Part shown: piece after piece, positions 32,898 through 34,267 of the stretch
Numbering within the stretch: the first letter of the stretch is position 1
Layout: every line of letters starts with the position of its first letter
NCBI GenBank assembly: GCA_002687715.1
Contig: NZBC01000284.1
Location: 1-34,267 of the forward strand
DNA from: Planctomycetota bacterium
GTDB taxonomy: Bacteria; Planctomycetota; GCA-002687715
DNA: 34,267 nt
Direction of reading: 5' to 3'
Notes under the pieces: model-generated
The model's database searches: none
Told to the model about the DNA's origin: nothing
The model's input: the letters and a program-made list of their open reading frames with translations, nothing else
Translations under genes and position numbers: made by a program

Positions 32898-33871
32898 TCT
32901 GGATCTTCGTGATCGGGTTGGTCGCGGCCGTCGCGCTCTCCGCCGCGTTCTCGGGGCTGGAGACGGGCGTGTACTCGCTGGAGCGGGTGCGGTTGCAAGT
33001 CCGTGCGGCCGGCGGCGATCGGGGATCGATGCGCTTGCTCCAGCTCGCACAGGACCCCGCGCGTACCGTCTGCACGATCCTCGTCGTAAACAACGGCGTG
33101 AACTACGCGGTGGCGGCCTGCTCGGGACGGATCGTTCACTCCCTGGCGGACCCCGGCATCGGCGACATGCAGCTCGAGTTGCTCAACACGCTGTGGGTCG
33201 TTCCGGTGCTGTTCGTGTTCGGGGAACTCGTGCCCAAGAGCCTCTTCCTACAGCACCCCACTTCGCTGGCCTCGCGGGTGTGGCCGCTGTACCGCGTCGC
33301 GAACGTCGTGTGCGCACCGCTGGTGCGGCCGCTGCTCGCGTTGCTGTCCCGGCTGACCGGCGATGAAGCGCGTCCACCGCTGCTCGCGCGTCGGGGGGTC
33401 GTCGACGTCCTGACCCGTGGCGACGAGGCCGGCGCACTCACCGGGACCCAACGCGCGATTGCCCGACGCGTTCTCACGTTGCACGGCGTACCGGTGCGGA
33501 GCCGGATGGTCACCGTCGATCAGGTGGTCGCCGTCGGGGCGGACGCCGGTCGCGACGAGGTCCTCGCCGAGGCCGCCCGGACCGGTCGCTCTCGGCTCCT
33601 GGTCCGATCGCCGGACGGTGGCTTCTCGGGCTACGTCAACGCGCTGGATGCCGCATTCGCGTCGAATCCCGCAGATTGGGAGCTGTCCGGGCACGTCTTC
33701 GCCATGCCGTCGGTGGCGGCGGATGTTCCGGTCCTGCAGGCGATCGAGACCCTTCAGGGCGCCCGGCGGCCACTCGCGATCGTCCGGGACGGAACCGGCC
33801 CCGTCGGCATTCTGTCCGCGGCGGATGTCGTGGACGCGCTGATGGAGCGTCCCAGTGGCTTCGATTCGTAG
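32894..33871 (+). CDS. Second CNNM-like protein lacking the CorC_HlyC domain
   Basis: The 325-residue protein repeats the domain order of its neighbour: a DUF21 membrane domain (1-175) with AAFSGLETGVYSLERVRLQ and LFVFGELVPKSLFLQHP, then a CBS-pair region (about 195-320, ending GILSAADVVDALM). It stops there, with no CorC_HlyC domain. The CBS motifs are less well conserved than in the first copy. It begins at GTG 32894 inside the previous stop (GTGA, 4-base overlap). The tandem, overlapping layout suggests a heteromeric transporter, which is inference. Confidence 0.85.
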   Translation: MIWIFVIGLVAAVALSAAFSGLETGVYSLERVRLQVRAAGGDRGSMRLLQLAQDPARTVCTILVVNNGVNYAVAACSGRIVHSLADPGIGDMQLELLNTLWVVPVLFVFGELVPKSLFLQHPTSLASRVWPLYRVANVVCAPLVRPLLALLSRLTGDEARPPLLARRGVVDVLTRGDEAGALTGTQRAIARRVLTLHGVPVRSRMVTVDQVVAVGADAGRDEVLAEAARTGRSRLLVRSPDGGFSGYVNALDAAFASNPADWELSGHVFAMPSVAADVPVLQAIETLQGARRPLAIVRDGTGPVGILSAADVVDALMERPSGFDS

Positions 33872-33954
33872 GACTTGCCTTCGATTGCGAGTCCGGCGGT
33901 CGCAAACCCCGTCTGCGGCGGGGGTTGAACGGAGAGGCTGGAGACGGGGTGGGG

Positions 33955-33983
33955 TTGCCATGAAAATGGCCGCCCGCTAAGGT
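33955..33983 (+). promoter_or_regulatory. Candidate promoter for the 3'-edge gene
   Basis: TTGCCA (33955-33960) and TAAGGT (33978-33983) have a 17-base spacer, giving a start near 33990 and a 45-base leader to the ATG at 34034. The -35 is good; the -10 matches only three of six bases. Confidence 0.4.
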
Positions 33984-34033
33984 GGACATCACTGCGCCCG
34001 GCCTGCCCCGGACGCGACACGGTCTGTTTGCGT

Positions 34034-34267
34034 ATGAGCCGTATCGACCCCAAGAACGTCCTCATCCTGCTGTTGCTGTCCCTCTTCGTCTGGGTCGCCG
34101 TCGACGGGTCCGCATTCGCGGGTTCTCAGGGCGGCGGCGGAGACCACGACCGCGGCCTGATCGCGGTGACGGGGACCTATGGCAGCAACGCATCGGCCCT
34201 GTACCTGATCGACACCCGGACGCGGCACATGTCCGTGTATCGGCTCGAGAACGGCCGCTCGCTCGAG
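34034..34267 (+). CDS. Exported protein of unknown function, 3'-truncated by the window
   Basis: An ATG at 34034 opens a frame that runs 78 codons to the window edge without a stop. It begins MSRIDPKNVLILLLLSLFVW, a single membrane anchor or signal. A Gly/His/Asp linker (SQGGGGDHDRG) follows, and then a beta-type segment (LIAVTGTYGSNASALYLIDT, RHMSVYRLENGRSLE). The pattern of short strands suggests a small periplasmic or surface domain. I cannot assign a family from this fragment. Confidence 0.7.
   Translation, partial: MSRIDPKNVLILLLLSLFVWVAVDGSAFAGSQGGGGDHDRGLIAVTGTYGSNASALYLIDTRTRHMSVYRLENGRSLE

Noticed and set aside
33905..33926. AACCCC...GGGGTT hairpin after the last CNNM gene as a terminator
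   Set aside because: Only a 6-bp stem with a bulged G run and no T-tract.

Overview
This is a GC-rich, gene-dense chromosomal segment from a diderm bacterium. It carries a TonB system, an OmpH/Skp-like periplasmic chaperone and type IV pilus motors. Several traits suggest a member of the Planctomycetota or a close relative: long repeats of carboxypeptidase-regulatory-like domains in an exported protein, a Ski2-like helicase, a TRASH-type cysteine protein, dispersed GGGAGCGCGGACCTCCAG hairpin repeats, and housekeeping genes scattered in short operons. That assignment is inference; no 16S gene is present. I see no phage, insertion sequence, integron or CRISPR array.

Layout. 1-3.1 kb: the end of a biotin carrier protein gene, a gene-free stretch with one dispersed repeat, then on the minus strand a translationally coupled pair: a CREST-membrane/alpha-beta-hydrolase fusion and a small RIO/WaaP-like kinase. 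3.3-6.9 kb: a metal-and-TonB locus with an exported triple TRASH-like protein, a 17-bp near-perfect dyad, a TonB-dependent receptor and a convergent tonB. 7.0-8.7 kb (minus): rpsT behind a TPR protein gene. 8.9-10.4 kb: def-ribF with a 4-bp overlap, then tRNA-Phe(GAA) with a near-consensus promoter and a clear intrinsic terminator. 10.6-11.9 kb: an ompH-like gene facing a B3/B4-like protein with no spacer. 12.1-15.3 kb: the translation-termination cluster rpmE-prfA-(unknown membrane protein)-prmC. 15.4-16.5 kb: a PilZ protein divergent from ssb. 16.8-19.4 kb: a membrane-anchored protein with five beta-sandwich repeats and a secreted unknown. 19.4-23.3 kb: the Ski2-like helicase (minus), yebC and a MoxR ATPase lacking its usual partners, followed by two more copies of the dispersed repeat. 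23.4-24.1 kb: a lipoprotein (minus). 24.2-33.9 kb: the largest operon, pilB-pilT-pilB2, then pilC-histidine kinase-CNNM-CNNM joined by abutting or overlapping reading frames. The window ends inside a short exported-protein gene that begins at 34034.

Functional themes. Protein synthesis (S20, L31, RF1, PrmC, deformylase, tRNA-Phe) is interleaved with envelope functions. PrmC is expected to methylate the GGQ glutamine of the RF1 encoded two genes upstream. TonB would energise the receptor beside it. The two PilB-type ATPases, PilT and PilC form the motor and inner-membrane platform of a type IV pilus, while pilins, secretin and alignment proteins are not in the window. The observations most worth following are the pilC/kinase/CNNM coupling, the CREST-hydrolase fusion, the dyad between the TRASH gene and the receptor gene, the dispersed hairpin repeat, and the unknown membrane protein between prfA and prmC.
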